A stretch of DNA of 35,535 bases from a bacterium. GTDB taxonomy: Bacteria; Fidelibacterota; UBA2242. Location: positions 1 to 35,535 of the forward strand of contig JAHJGX010000095.1 in the NCBI GenBank assembly GCA_018824205.1, read 5' to 3'. This document shows positions 25,950 to 35,083 of the stretch, piece by piece. Made by a program: the position numbers and the translations under genes. The number at the start of each line of letters is the position of its first letter. Positions within the stretch are counted from its first letter, which is position 1. The notes under the pieces are model-generated. The model saw nothing but the letters and a program-made list of their open reading frames with translations. It did not search any database and was not told the origin of the DNA.

Positions 25950-28343
25950 GTGGCTAACCTAAGTTTTCTGACGACAAAAGATACAGAGCGCTTCGATCCG
26001 CAACTTTCAAAACGGCATAAACAATGGTCAATCCTTTGGGCAGTTATCACAGTAATAATCATTGCATTACTGTTTCCAAAAAATCGCTACAGTGCCTACA
26101 GTTATAAAATCAACGATATTACCCGCTCGGCGATAATCGCGCCCTTTGATTTTCCAATCCTTAAATCCGATACGGAACTGGCCAAAGATCGCAGTGAAGC
26201 AATAAAAAAGATACCTTTTGTTTTTAAACTTAGCCATGATATTCAGAACGCGGAGTTGACAAAGCTGCAAGCCTTCTTTGCTGATATGGAGAAAATTCAA
26301 ACAGCCCGGCAAAAGTATGAAGATTCCATGAAACTGCTGGACCGCTATCGCTATTCCAAACGATTCGAAGAGATTCAGTCGATGACCCAGACCGACTCGA
26401 TTTCTTATACAAACCTGTTGACACAAATTCAAAATGATTATGCCTTTGAAAAGAATTCAACCGTTTACACCCAGCTGATTTTTACCCCTGGCAATAAAAG
26501 GGAAACTATTTTTTCGCCGGAAAAATTCTATCCTTTGCTTAGACAAATTCTTAGTGATTTATACGCACACCTCATTCTGGATATTTCAAAAAATGATATT
26601 ATCAGTGACCGGATTGCCATTCAGCAGGAAAATGAAGAGCTGCACGAAAAAATCGATCAGTTATTAACGCTTGAAGAAGCATGGACGAAAGCCAAACTGA
26701 CCCTGCAGGCCAAATACCCGGAACAGGATTCAAAAGTCATCAATACCGGTTATGAAATTATTATCCAGTTCCTGAAACCTAACCTGATTTATCAGAAAGA
26801 GATTACCAATTCCCGCCAGCAGGAAGCAATCAACAAAGTACCCATCAGTAAAGGCATTGTTCTGGAAAATGAAAAAATTGTCGATGCCAATACCAAGATA
26901 ACTCCCGAGATATCCAGAAAACTGGAATCGATGTCCAAAGAACGGGTCCGGCGGGCAAATATTCGCGGCGGACTTCGTAAAAGTCTGCCGGTAATCGGGG
27001 ACCCGGTAATTTTCATCGGGCAGGTTCTCCTTGTAGCAATCATCTCATTCTTTTTTGTAACCTTTTTGCTTTCCTATCGGCCCTCCGTAGTCAAAGATCC
27101 CAAAATGGTCATTTTACTGGGGATCATTTTTATTATTGAGTCTGTTTTTACCGCTGTCTTTGTCCAGAAATTCAGTATTTCCGAATTCGCCATTCCCATT
27201 ACGATCGCTGCCATGACGATGACCATCCTCTTCGACAGTAAGATTGCCTTTATCGGTGCTGCAACAATCACTTTGATTGTTGGTGCTCAATTGCGAGGCA
27301 GTCTGGATTTTATTATCGCTTCCATCTTTGTGAATTCTTTCGCAATATATTCTGTGCGAAAATTACGAAAACGCAGTCAGGTTTTCCAGGCAATCATTTA
27401 TATATTGCTGGGTTATATAATCAGTATAGGGGTCACCGAGTTGCTGAAATATTCATCGGTAACCGAAATGACTGATAATTTGATCTACGCCGGTTTGAAT
27501 GCCTTTTTATCACCGTTTTTTGCTTACGGCCTGATTAGTCTGCTGGAACTGGTCTTTGGAATCACGACCGATCTCACATTGCTTGAGCTTGCTGATTTTA
27601 ATCACCCGCTACTGAAAGCATTATCCAAGGAGGCGACCGGGACATTTACCCATTGTGTAACGGTGGGCAACCTGACTGAGGCGGCGGCTGATTCCATTGG
27701 CGCCAATTCCTTATTGGCCCGTGTAGGTGCATATTATCACGACATCGGAAAAATTACCAAACCCGAATATTTCATCGAGAACCAGGCTTACGACAGTAAC
27801 AAACATGATAACCTTGCGCCAAACCTAAGCGCATTAATTATTATTAATCATATTAAAGAGGGACTACGCCTCGCAAAAGAGTATAAATTACCAAAAGCAA
27901 TTATGGATTTTATTCCCTCTCACCATGGCACTACCAGGGTCGAATATTTCTACAATAAGGCCAAAGAAAAGTCCAGTGGCGACTCTGCGATCAATGAAAA
28001 CGACTTTTGCTATCCCGGTCCGAAACCGCAAACCAGAGAAACCGGAATCCTGATGATCTGTGAAACCGTTGAAGCCGCTTCCCGCTCTCTCGAGAGGCCG
28101 ACACTTGGCAACATTGAAAAATTAATCGACTCGATCATCGATAAACGCTTGCAGCAGGGTCAGCTTGATGAATGTCCTCTGACATTCGCCGATCTGAAAA
28201 AGATCAAGGGCGACATAAAAACCAATACCGGAATCCTGCCGATCTTGAAAGGCATCCACCATCTACGGGTTGAATATCCCGGCCAGGATAAGGAAATCCC
28301 TATGAAACCAGCGAAGGCCAAATCCGCAAAGACCGCATCCTGA
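25950..28343 (+). CDS. pgpH: 7TM-HD phosphohydrolase (PgpH/YqfF-like c-di-AMP phosphodiesterase)
   Basis: A 797-residue membrane protein. One transmembrane helix at about residues 28-42 is followed by a large extracytoplasmic domain (to about 345), then seven hydrophobic helices (about 350-540), and a cytoplasmic HD domain. The HD domain has GTFTHCVTVGNLTEAAADSIG, GAYYHDIGK (His597, Asp598), and PSHHGTTRVEYFYNKA, which match PgpH enzymes that hydrolyse c-di-AMP to pApA. The order pgpH-ybeY-mazG is coupled: ybeY begins inside its stop codon (TGATG), and pgpH-ybeY adjacency is common in other bacteria. The start is GTG at 25950, with AGAGGA about 10 bases upstream. The c-di-AMP activity is from the family, not shown here. 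Confidence 0.9.
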   Translation: MANLSFLTTKDTERFDPQLSKRHKQWSILWAVITVIIIALLFPKNRYSAYSYKINDITRSAIIAPFDFPILKSDTELAKDRSEAIKKIPFVFKLSHDIQNAELTKLQAFFADMEKIQTARQKYEDSMKLLDRYRYSKRFEEIQSMTQTDSISYTNLLTQIQNDYAFEKNSTVYTQLIFTPGNKRETIFSPEKFYPLLRQILSDLYAHLILDISKNDIISDRIAIQQENEELHEKIDQLLTLEEAWTKAKLTLQAKYPEQDSKVINTGYEIIIQFLKPNLIYQKEITNSRQQEAINKVPISKGIVLENEKIVDANTKITPEISRKLESMSKERVRRANIRGGLRKSLPVIGDPVIFIGQVLLVAIISFFFVTFLLSYRPSVVKDPKMVILLGIIFIIESVFTAVFVQKFSISEFAIPITIAAMTMTILFDSKIAFIGAATITLIVGAQLRGSLDFIIASIFVNSFAIYSVRKLRKRSQVFQAIIYILLGYIISIGVTELLKYSSVTEMTDNLIYAGLNAFLSPFFAYGLISLLELVFGITTDLTLLELADFNHPLLKALSKEATGTFTHCVTVGNLTEAAADSIGANSLLARVGAYYHDIGKITKPEYFIENQAYDSNKHDNLAPNLSALIIINHIKEGLRLAKEYKLPKAIMDFIPSHHGTTRVEYFYNKAKEKSSGDSAINENDFCYPGPKPQTRETGILMICETVEAASRSLERPTLGNIEKLIDSIIDKRLQQGQLDECPLTFADLKKIKGDIKTNTGILPILKGIHHLRVEYPGQDKEIPMKPAKAKSAKTAS

Positions 28344-28792
28344 TGCCGATTGTAACGATAAGCAATAACTATCCGAATTTTCAACTGCTTTCTCCAACGG
28401 TTGAAGCGATCTTGCAAAAGATTGCTACCGACGAAGACAGTACCTTCGAAAAAATATCCCTTATCGTCAGTGATGACAGCGCCTTGAACCGTCTGAAGAA
28501 GCAATACTTCGATGACGATGTTCTCACCGATACGATCAGTTTTAATTTTAATGAAAGTGATCAGCCCGTCGAAGGTGAAGTGTACATCAGCGTTGATAGA
28601 ATTCTAGAAAATGCTGAACAGTTCAATACCGGTTTTCCGAGAGAGTTGGCGTTGGTCATCATCCATAGCTTTTTACACTTGATTGGTTACGAAGATTCTT
28701 CGCCTACAGATAAACAACAAATGGAACGGAGACAACAACATTACCTGGAACAGGTAACATTAAAACGATTATACAGAAACTTGAAGAATTAA
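28343..28792 (+). CDS. ybeY: Endoribonuclease YbeY (16S rRNA maturation)
   Basis: A 149-residue UPF0054 metalloprotein involved in 16S rRNA 3'-end processing and ribosome quality control. It has LNRLKKQYFDDDVLTDTISFNF and the metal site, which reads HSFLHLIGYED: His108 and His112 are present, but the third His of H-x3-H-x5-H is Asp118. The same change is familiar from Bacteroidetes-type YbeY, where Asp presumably serves as ligand. It overlaps pgpH by one base, and mazG starts 3 bases after its stop. Confidence 0.9.
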   Translation: MPIVTISNNYPNFQLLSPTVEAILQKIATDEDSTFEKISLIVSDDSALNRLKKQYFDDDVLTDTISFNFNESDQPVEGEVYISVDRILENAEQFNTGFPRELALVIIHSFLHLIGYEDSSPTDKQQMERRQQHYLEQVTLKRLYRNLKN

Positions 28793-28795
28793 CCA

Positions 28796-29581
28796 ATGCC
28801 CGACAACTCATCGCTCCATGACCAGTTCGACAGATTGATTTCCATTGTGAAAATCCTGCGCAGTCCATCAGGTTGCGAGTGGGATCGCGCCCAAAGCTCC
28901 GAGTCTCTAACACCCTATTTTCTTGAAGAAGCCTACGAAACAATTGAAGCCATTCATGAAGGCGATAGGGATAAACTGAAGGAAGAATTGGGTGACCTTC
29001 TTCTGCATATTGTATTTCAGGCCGATATTGCCGAAGAGGAAAAGCAGTTCAATCTGACGGATTCACTGAAAAATATTTGTGATAAACTGGAACGTCGTCA
29101 TCCCCATGTTTTTGGCGATGTGGTCGTTGAAAATGTCCGCGATATCAAGCAGAACTGGGAAGAAATTAAATTGAAAGAAGGCCGCAAATCCCTGATGGAA
29201 GGCCTGCCGAAAACCTTTTCGGCGCTGTTGCTGGCCCGTCGTATTCAGGAACGGGCATCTCAGGTCGGTTTCGATTGGGATAAAATCGATTCAGTCTGGG
29301 AAAAAGTCCATGAGGAACTGGATGAGTTAAAGGAGGCGCTGATAAAATCCGATGAGTCAACCATAAATCTGGAATTTGGTGATTTACTGTTTTCGCTGGT
29401 CAACCTCTCCCGCTTTCTAAACATCAATCCCGAAAAAGCCTTAGCCGCAACTTCCCGAAAATTTGTCAAACGGTTTCAGTACATTGAAAAAGAACTGAAT
29501 GGCAAGAAGCAAAGCCTGAAGGATACCTCCCTGGAGGAAATGGACAAACTCTGGAATGAAATCCGGGCCGCTGACAGGTAA
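28796..29581 (+). CDS. mazG: Nucleoside triphosphate pyrophosphohydrolase MazG
   Basis: Hydrolyses nucleoside triphosphates to monophosphates, cleaning the nucleotide pool and influencing the stringent response. At 261 residues it has the usual two-domain arrangement. The N-terminal domain contains LRSPSGCEWDRAQSSESLTPYFLEEAYETIEAI and the metal-binding EELGDLLLHIVFQ; the second copy is ERASQVGFDWDKIDSVWEKVHEELDELKEAL with EFGDLLFSLVNLSRFL. The E-x-x-E...E-x-x-D patterns that bind magnesium are visible in both. It ends the cotranscribed set recJ-fabH-pgpH-ybeY-mazG and is followed by the 6S-like RNA. Confidence 0.95.
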   Translation: MPDNSSLHDQFDRLISIVKILRSPSGCEWDRAQSSESLTPYFLEEAYETIEAIHEGDRDKLKEELGDLLLHIVFQADIAEEEKQFNLTDSLKNICDKLERRHPHVFGDVVVENVRDIKQNWEEIKLKEGRKSLMEGLPKTFSALLLARRIQERASQVGFDWDKIDSVWEKVHEELDELKEALIKSDESTINLEFGDLLFSLVNLSRFLNINPEKALAATSRKFVKRFQYIEKELNGKKQSLKDTSLEEMDKLWNEIRAADR

Positions 29582-29635
29582 TCAGAAAAATAATCCGCAT
29601 TAATCAGAATTTTTCCAAATATTTTATCAAAGGCC

Positions 29636-29664
29636 TTGAAGCTTATCTGTCAAAGGTATATATT
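29636..29664 (+). promoter_or_regulatory. Promoter of the 6S-like RNA
   Basis: TTGAAG (29636-29641) and TATATT (29659-29664) with a 17-base spacer, about 25 bases before the closing stem of the RNA. The start of transcription would be near 29671. Confidence 0.5.
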
Positions 29665-29686
29665 GAATTGTGAGGTCTTTGAAATT

Positions 29687-29850
29687 TATCCTGCAATGGC
29701 ATATCCTATATTTTTAGAACCAACACTTTAAATATGGGAACTGGACTTCGGGCGTGGAAAGCATGCCTCCTCGTCGGGGAAACTTGAAGCGTTCGGGAGG
29801 TACCCACCGTGATTAGCACGGTTCTAAAAACGTACTGCCATTGCAGGATA
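29687..29850 (+). ncRNA. ssrS: 6S RNA-like RNA
   Basis: 6S RNA binds the housekeeping RNA polymerase and damps transcription in stationary phase. The ends pair perfectly over 15 bases: TATCCTGCAATGGCA (29687-29701) with TGCCATTGCAGGATA (29836-29850). A second 11-bp stem is TTTTTAGAACC (29711-29721) with GGTTCTAAAAA (29820-29830). Between them an asymmetric bubble encloses a distal hairpin with GGGCGTGGAAAGCATGCC, then CTCGTCGGGGAAACTTGAAGCG. The GCATGC and the GGGAAACTTGAAGCG parts echo the core of E. coli 6S RNA. The long rod with a central bubble and this sequence argue for 6S rather than SRP RNA or tmRNA, whose hallmarks are absent. The call is by eye; a covariance search has not been run. 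Confidence 0.72.
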
Positions 29851-29871
29851 TTTACATTTAAAAGATAATCG

Positions 29872-30465
29872 CTATCCGCTGATAATCATTGCTGACGGAA
29901 TCGCCTGGATTTCCCGGCTGAGATTGTCCAAATCCTTTGGCGGTATTTCAATATGCACGGAAACAGAGTCCGGTGTAAACTCTGGCTGAACCGATAGCCG
30001 GTATTTCCTGAGAACACGCATAATGTCTGAATAGTCATCCGGGCCACACTGAATAGTAGCAGTTATGGTTTGTTTATGCCTTTTTTTTCCGGCGAGTTCA
30101 AGGGCTTCCAATGCAACTCCGCCATAGGCGCGGATCAGTCCACCAATACCGAGTTTAGTGCCACCGAAATAACGAATAACCAGACATAAAACATTAGTAA
30201 TTTCGCGTCCCTCAATAGCCGTCAATATTGGCGGCCCTGCGGACCCGTGAGGTTCACCGGCATCGGAACTATAGCCAAGGGATTGACCGTTTTGATCAAT
30301 CCGGCAAGCCCAGCAGACATGCGATGCTTTGCGATGCTCCGACTCCACATCGTTAACAATTGTCTGGGCCGCTTCCCGCGATTCAACTGTATACACCCGG
30401 GCAATAAACTTCGAGCCCTTTATTTTCCGGGTGATTTCAGATGCTTGTTTGATTTGATAATTCAA
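29872..30465 (-). CDS. YigZ/IMPACT family protein
   Basis: A 197-residue protein of the YigZ (UPF0029, IMPACT) family. Its N-terminal domain has KGSKFIARVYTVESREAAQTIVNDVESEHRKASHVCWACRI, then YSSDAGEPHGSAGPPILTAIEGREITNVLCLVIRYFGGTKLGIGGLIRAYGG, which is diagnostic. The C-terminal ferredoxin-like domain (PDDYSDIMRVLRKY) completes it. Eukaryotic IMPACT affects translation control; bacterial function is not settled. It is the last gene of the - strand set, starting 13 bases after the metalloprotease, and converges on the 6S-like RNA. Confidence 0.92.
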   Translation of the reverse strand: MNYQIKQASEITRKIKGSKFIARVYTVESREAAQTIVNDVESEHRKASHVCWACRIDQNGQSLGYSSDAGEPHGSAGPPILTAIEGREITNVLCLVIRYFGGTKLGIGGLIRAYGGVALEALELAGKKRHKQTITATIQCGPDDYSDIMRVLRKYRLSVQPEFTPDSVSVHIEIPPKDLDNLSREIQAIPSAMIISG

Positions 30466-30478
30466 AAGGATTGTGCAA

Positions 30479-32155
30479 TTAATTTATAATCGTAAACTTA
30501 CGAATCATCTTGATATCGTCAGCCGCCAATCGCAACAGATAAATTCCCGAACTCAGGTTGGAACCTCGCAAATCATCGGAACTGATTTCCAAATTCAGAA
30601 TTCCGGGATCGAGATTTTCTGCACTGGCTGATTTACTATAAACCCGTTGGCCAAGAATGTTATAAATTTGAAAATTCAAGGTCTTGATAAACTTCCCCAG
30701 TTGTAGATCTATATTGAGCGGATTCTGGTTTTTCCAGGAATAGGGATTCGCATACAGCACCAATATTTTTGTTGGAAATGTTTCGGCTGTGGTAAGTGTC
30801 AGGTTCAAATCATGCGTTGTTTCTGTAGAAGTATTAGTAAAAAAAACGATCAATTGATCATCCTTTCTGGCTTCACCGATAAAGACTTCAGTCTGGTCAC
30901 CGAATTTGCGCAAAAAATCAGATGATGAATTCTTATCAATTATAAAACTCCCGGTAAACTCACCACTTGATGGAGACTCGACAAATAGATCAAGGTATTG
31001 ATTAGTATTAAAAGTGATTTTATACGGTCGGGTCGCCAATGGTTTAATAGTATCATCAATTGTCAGCGGCTCGGTAAATGATTCATTTGTAAATGATAGT
31101 TCCGGAAAATATATTGCATCCGGTGATATTGGATAGGTTTCATTATAACGGCTTCCGGTAAAGTAGCAGGCATTGACATAATTATTATACTGAGTCGCCA
31201 AATCGCCACCATATTCACTGACGGCCTCTATCAATGACTGAAGTGCATACTGGCCTTTGATTTTTTCCCAGGTCTTTTGGATAAAATACTGACCGTAAAC
31301 ATTATTCAGAAAGTATATGAAAGGCCCCATCGTATATGCATAATCAGAATCCCAGATAGAATTTACTGGATTATAAAAGAAATCCCCCAAATATTGGATA
31401 TAATCGTTGATTTCCGGGTATGCCCGCTCTTCAAACCAGGTTGAGGACCATTCCAGAAAATACTGATCACCTATACCACTATTAAGTAATCCATTTGATT
31501 CCCACCAGTTATAGCCTAATTGGACAACATGGAAATATTCATGGGCGACAGTAACCCTCAAACCATCAAGGCCATTTGTAGTATAATTGGATTCCTTATA
31601 ATCGTTGTCAATCTCAATGTATGCGGTATAGTCATAGGAACGATTGGTAGTAAAAACTTCATCTTCAGGATGTGTGTAAGCGTAAGCACTTCCCCCAAAA
31701 TTCATAACGTATATATCCGTTTCCATACCCTCATAATTATCGACAGGCGGCGGGGCAAACTCAAGTGTATCAATCAAAATACGATAAACGTATTCAGCTG
31801 CAACAGCGGCTTCATAGATATAGTCCGGCACATTATCTTCGTTAGTTGACAGGGCTTCAACGGCATCATAGCCAGTTGTTGTATAATGGAATTTGAAATG
31901 ACCGGCTGCGCGAATATAGGCCTTATCCATTATCGGTCTGCTGAATTGGGCTTTTCCGAGGATTCGTTCTCGTTGAGATGGATGAATCATCAGCGATTTA
32001 ATCGGCCGGGCATCGACAGAATAAGCTGAACTTAGCGAGTAATCCAATGTTTTTGTAGATTGCAGATAGTGCATGATTGCCGTATGGGAATCTTCCGCCT
32101 GTAAGAAAACCACATACAGACTGAGTATGAATGTTATGATTAACGTGTATCTCAT
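30479..32155 (-). CDS. Exported HExxH metalloprotease with C-terminal sorting domain (MXAN_6640-like)
   Basis: A 558-residue secreted zinc protease. After a signal peptide (MRYTLIITFILSLYVVFLQAE) a pro-segment leads to a catalytic domain with VTVAHEYFHVVQLGY (His205, Glu206, His209). Downstream is the acidic/aromatic LEWSSTWFEERAYPE, where a third ligand glutamate may lie, as in the MXAN_6640 family of putative metalloproteases. The C-terminus (NPYSWKNQNPLNIDLQLG...ILGQRVYSKSAS...LSSGIYLLRLAADDIKMIRKFTI) is a sorting domain of the same kind as in the phosphodiesterase and the glycosidase. It lies 4 bases after der and 13 before the YigZ gene, an odd position for an exported protease, between housekeeping genes. 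The substrate is not known. Confidence 0.85.
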   Translation of the reverse strand: MRYTLIITFILSLYVVFLQAEDSHTAIMHYLQSTKTLDYSLSSAYSVDARPIKSLMIHPSQRERILGKAQFSRPIMDKAYIRAAGHFKFHYTTTGYDAVEALSTNEDNVPDYIYEAAVAAEYVYRILIDTLEFAPPPVDNYEGMETDIYVMNFGGSAYAYTHPEDEVFTTNRSYDYTAYIEIDNDYKESNYTTNGLDGLRVTVAHEYFHVVQLGYNWWESNGLLNSGIGDQYFLEWSSTWFEERAYPEINDYIQYLGDFFYNPVNSIWDSDYAYTMGPFIYFLNNVYGQYFIQKTWEKIKGQYALQSLIEAVSEYGGDLATQYNNYVNACYFTGSRYNETYPISPDAIYFPELSFTNESFTEPLTIDDTIKPLATRPYKITFNTNQYLDLFVESPSSGEFTGSFIIDKNSSSDFLRKFGDQTEVFIGEARKDDQLIVFFTNTSTETTHDLNLTLTTAETFPTKILVLYANPYSWKNQNPLNIDLQLGKFIKTLNFQIYNILGQRVYSKSASAENLDPGILNLEISSDDLRGSNLSSGIYLLRLAADDIKMIRKFTIIN

Positions 32156-32159
32156 CGGT

Positions 32160-33476
32160 CTATTTCTGACGAAACAGCAGCGTAACCGGGACTCCTATGA
32201 AACCAAATTTCTGACGAAGTTTGTTCTCCAGAAAGCGTCGATACTCTTCCTTTACACTCTTCGGATCGTTACAGAAAAACAAAAATACCGGGGGATCAAT
32301 TTTCACCTGCGTGACATACTTAATCTGAATATGTTTTCCACCTACCGCAGGCGGTGGTGTTCGGTCAATGACTTCCTGAAAATATTTGTTTAACTGATTG
32401 GTAGAAACCCGTTTTTTCATTGACTCATACACATTATTTGCGGTTTCCAGAATCTGCCCGATCCGCTGTTTGGTCAGCGCTGAAATGAAAATCATCGGGT
32501 AAAAGGCGAGTTCCGGAAAACGAAAAATAACTTCATCCTGATAATTTTTCAGCGTATTCGACTCTTTCTGAATAAGATCCCATTTATTGATCGTAATGAT
32601 CACCCCCTTTTTCCGATCCAGGATCGAACGGGTAATACTCGCATCCTGTCGGTCAAAGCCTTTAACAGCATCGATAACCAGAATTGCGACATTGCTTCGG
32701 TCGATCGCCCGTTCAGTCCGTACGTTGCTGTAAAATTCAATATTATCTTTGATGTTTTTCTTTTTCCGAAGCCCGGCTGTATCAATTAATGTGACAGGTT
32801 TTCCATAGTAGGTGATTTCAGAATCGATGGAATCCCGGGTCGTTCCGGGTATATCCGTGACGATGAGTTGATCCACTCCCAGAATTGCATTGACAATGGA
32901 CGATTTTCCGGCATTCGGCATACCAATGATTGCCAAACGCAAATGATCAGATATTTCCTGTTCTTCCGGTGCTTCCATGGGTAATTTTTCCAGTACGAAG
33001 TCCAGCAAATCGCCGATTCGACGGCCATTCTGAGCCGAAATAGGAAATACATCACCGAAACCCAGTTTGGAAAATTCGAAACGGGTATTTTCCTTGACTT
33101 CATCGTCACATTTATTAGCTACCAGAATAATTGGTTTATCCGCTATTCGCAGCATCTCTGAAATTTGTTTATCCATGGGCATTAACTGATCATTTACATC
33201 CACCATAAACATGATTAAATCAGCTTCCCCGATTGCCAGCTCAACCTGGGCCCGGATAGCAGTCTCGATAGTATCCTGACTTTCCGGAATATACCCGCCG
33301 GTATCAATCAACCTGAATTGCCGGCCAACCCAGTTGACAGTCTCATAAACACGGTCACGGGTTATACCCGCCTGAGCATGAATGATCGACTTTCGCTTTT
33401 GGGCGATTCTGTTAAAGAGTGTGGACTTCCCGACGTTTGGGCGCCCAATAATTGCGACTACTGGTTCATTTTTCAA
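32160..33476 (-). CDS. der: Ribosome-assembly GTPase Der (EngA)
   Basis: A double GTPase needed for 50S ribosome assembly. The first domain has GRPNVGKSTLFNRI, DTGGY and ANKCD; the second has GMPNAGKSSIVNAI, DTAGLRKK and INKWD. The KH-like C-terminal domain ends with PVTLLFRQK, as usual. At 438 residues it is full length. The first 11 bases overlap the end of the DUF512 gene, a coupling known from other bacteria, and the metalloprotease follows 4 bases after its stop. Confidence 0.96.
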   Translation of the reverse strand: MKNEPVVAIIGRPNVGKSTLFNRIAQKRKSIIHAQAGITRDRVYETVNWVGRQFRLIDTGGYIPESQDTIETAIRAQVELAIGEADLIMFMVDVNDQLMPMDKQISEMLRIADKPIILVANKCDDEVKENTRFEFSKLGFGDVFPISAQNGRRIGDLLDFVLEKLPMEAPEEQEISDHLRLAIIGMPNAGKSSIVNAILGVDQLIVTDIPGTTRDSIDSEITYYGKPVTLIDTAGLRKKKNIKDNIEFYSNVRTERAIDRSNVAILVIDAVKGFDRQDASITRSILDRKKGVIITINKWDLIQKESNTLKNYQDEVIFRFPELAFYPMIFISALTKQRIGQILETANNVYESMKKRVSTNQLNKYFQEVIDRTPPPAVGGKHIQIKYVTQVKIDPPVFLFFCNDPKSVKEEYRRFLENKLRQKFGFIGVPVTLLFRQK

Positions 33477-34743
33477 GTATTTTCACCATTTCTTTTATGT
33501 CGTAAGATCCGACTTTTATAGTTGTTTTTAATTCTCTACTGATGTCTTCCGGCTTCAGATCATCAAGTAAAAATCCATCTTCATTGATACAGTTTGGTGG
33601 TAAAAAGACACAATCGAAGTCTGAATTTTGGGGAAATTGTCCGATTATATCTTGCCCGGTTAATAATCCCGACACCGTTACAGTATTACCGAAGAAATCA
33701 TTTTCTATGCTCACAATTTCAGCATTCAGATTAGTAATCCGGTTTAAATAGGGCAATACATAATCACGGATTAGCGGTTCAGCCAATTTTCCGGTGATGA
33801 GACCGATGTTCAGGGGACTCGTCAAACTGATTTTACTCCCTCCCGCAACAGATTCAATTAATTGCCGGCATAAGCCCACGCCATTCTCTAATTGGTAATA
33901 GGGCCCGTAGTGCTCATTACCGGGAAACGGTTTTTCAGCCAGCAGGTAAAACTCATCCGACAGGTAGATAAAGGGATCGCCCTCATTATTTTGATAAACG
34001 CGATTCCAATCCTCGGACTGACCAACTAAATCCGTTGCCAAATCGTGAGAAACCGGCATTATTACAGGTAAATGTTTTCGGTGCCGGGTTAATCCTACGG
34101 GCACAACAGCCAGGGACTTTATCATTTTCTTATATTTATAAAGGTCACTAATCGTTTGCTTGAGTACGTCTCTGTTATTCACACCCGGAACCAGTACCAC
34201 CTGGGTATGCAATTCAATACGGTTTTTCACCAGGTATCGAATTTTTTCCATCAACCGATCATCGGATTTAAATCGAAATATTGACTTTCTAATATCAGGA
34301 TCAGTAGCATGAACTGAAATATACAGAGGTGATAATCGTTGTTCCACAATCCGCTTCAGTTCCATGTCGCCCATGTCAGTCAAGGTTATATAATTGCCGT
34401 ACAGGAATGAATACCGGTAATCCTCATCACAAAAATAGATCTGTTTACGCATTCTGGGTGGATTTTGTTTGATAAAACAGAAGACACAATTATTGGAACA
34501 GGATTTCAGTTTAAAATCCTCAAGTTCTAGTCCCAGATCTTCTTCGTAGGATTTTTCGATTTGTATTTGACTAAGTTTTCCGTCCCGATCGTAAACCACG
34601 TCGAGCACTTCTTCGGATTGATAAAAATAATAATCCAGCAGATCGTTGACGGCATGACCGTTCAATGAAACCAGATGATCATTTATCCTGATACCGGATT
34701 TATCGGCCAGGCTTTCTTTTCCGATGTTTAGTATTTTTATCAC
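33466..34743 (-). CDS. PDZ/radical SAM-like DUF512 protein
   Basis: A 425-residue protein with an N-terminal PDZ-like domain (residues about 5-75, with DKSGIRINDHLVSLNGHAV) followed by a cysteine cluster C-x3-C-x2-C at Cys82, Cys86 and Cys89 (SCSNNCVFCF), which suggests a radical SAM-type [4Fe-4S] site. The core has RYSFLYGNYITLTDM, LYISVHATDPDIRKSIF, ELHTQVVLVPGVNN and SLAVVPVGLTRHR; the C-terminal DUF512 part has FIYLSDEFYLLA and YQLENGVGLCRQL. The gene is often next to der in other bacteria, as here. Its function is unknown; an oxidoreductase or modification enzyme has been suggested for the family. It is the first gene of the - strand set. Confidence 0.9.
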   Translation of the reverse strand: MIKILNIGKESLADKSGIRINDHLVSLNGHAVNDLLDYYFYQSEEVLDVVYDRDGKLSQIQIEKSYEEDLGLELEDFKLKSCSNNCVFCFIKQNPPRMRKQIYFCDEDYRYSFLYGNYITLTDMGDMELKRIVEQRLSPLYISVHATDPDIRKSIFRFKSDDRLMEKIRYLVKNRIELHTQVVLVPGVNNRDVLKQTISDLYKYKKMIKSLAVVPVGLTRHRKHLPVIMPVSHDLATDLVGQSEDWNRVYQNNEGDPFIYLSDEFYLLAEKPFPGNEHYGPYYQLENGVGLCRQLIESVAGGSKISLTSPLNIGLITGKLAEPLIRDYVLPYLNRITNLNAEIVSIENDFFGNTVTVSGLLTGQDIIGQFPQNSDFDCVFLPPNCINEDGFLLDDLKPEDISRELKTTIKVGSYDIKEMVKILEK

Positions 34744-34876
34744 GTTTGAATCAATTTTATCATTTTTTTCTGTACTATTACTCAGTTATAATCGAATCAA
34801 TTTCCTGTACCTGCTGAGCGATTCCAAATATCGGCTGAATTTAACCATTTAGGACAGTTAATAAAAGGTCGCATTT

Positions 34877-34891
34877 CGGGACGATGTCCCG
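34877..34891. repeat. Short palindrome, reversed form
   Basis: CGGGAC-GAT-GTCCCG, a 6-bp perfect hairpin in intergenic DNA. Its arms use the same six bases as the rnpB/recJ set (TCCCG/CGGGA) but in the opposite order, so it may or may not belong to that set. Confidence 0.4.
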
Positions 34892-35048
34892 CATATAAAA
34901 AACCGTTGGATCTGTTATCCGGATTAATTAAACTAGATTTAGTAATTGTAGAAGTGATTAAATCTGAAAAAGAGAAGATTTCGCTGGTTTGGTCAGTATT
35001 TGATTTTTAATCTCTGTTTTATAAAACAACTTCCGACGGTGGATCTAA

Positions 35049-35083
35049 AAACCGGGATTCTTGTCCCCCAAGAGTCCCGGTTT
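35049..35083. terminator. Strong hairpin, probable terminator
   Basis: AAACCGGGATTCTTG (35049-35063) pairs with CAAGAGTCCCGGTTT (35069-35083) over 15 bases with one G-T pair, around the loop TCCCC. On the - strand it is followed by TTTTAGA, on the + strand by GACTTTT, so it could end transcripts from either side. Confidence 0.65.

Noticed and set aside
25517-26062. 181-codon open frame opposite fabH-like and pgpH
   Set aside because: It spans the junction of two well supported genes on the opposite strand and has no recognisable protein features.
29687-29850. SRP RNA or tmRNA as identity of the structured RNA
   Set aside because: The SRP Alu/S-domain tetraloop words and a tmRNA tRNA-like end with tag frame are missing, while the rod with central bubble and its core fit 6S RNA.
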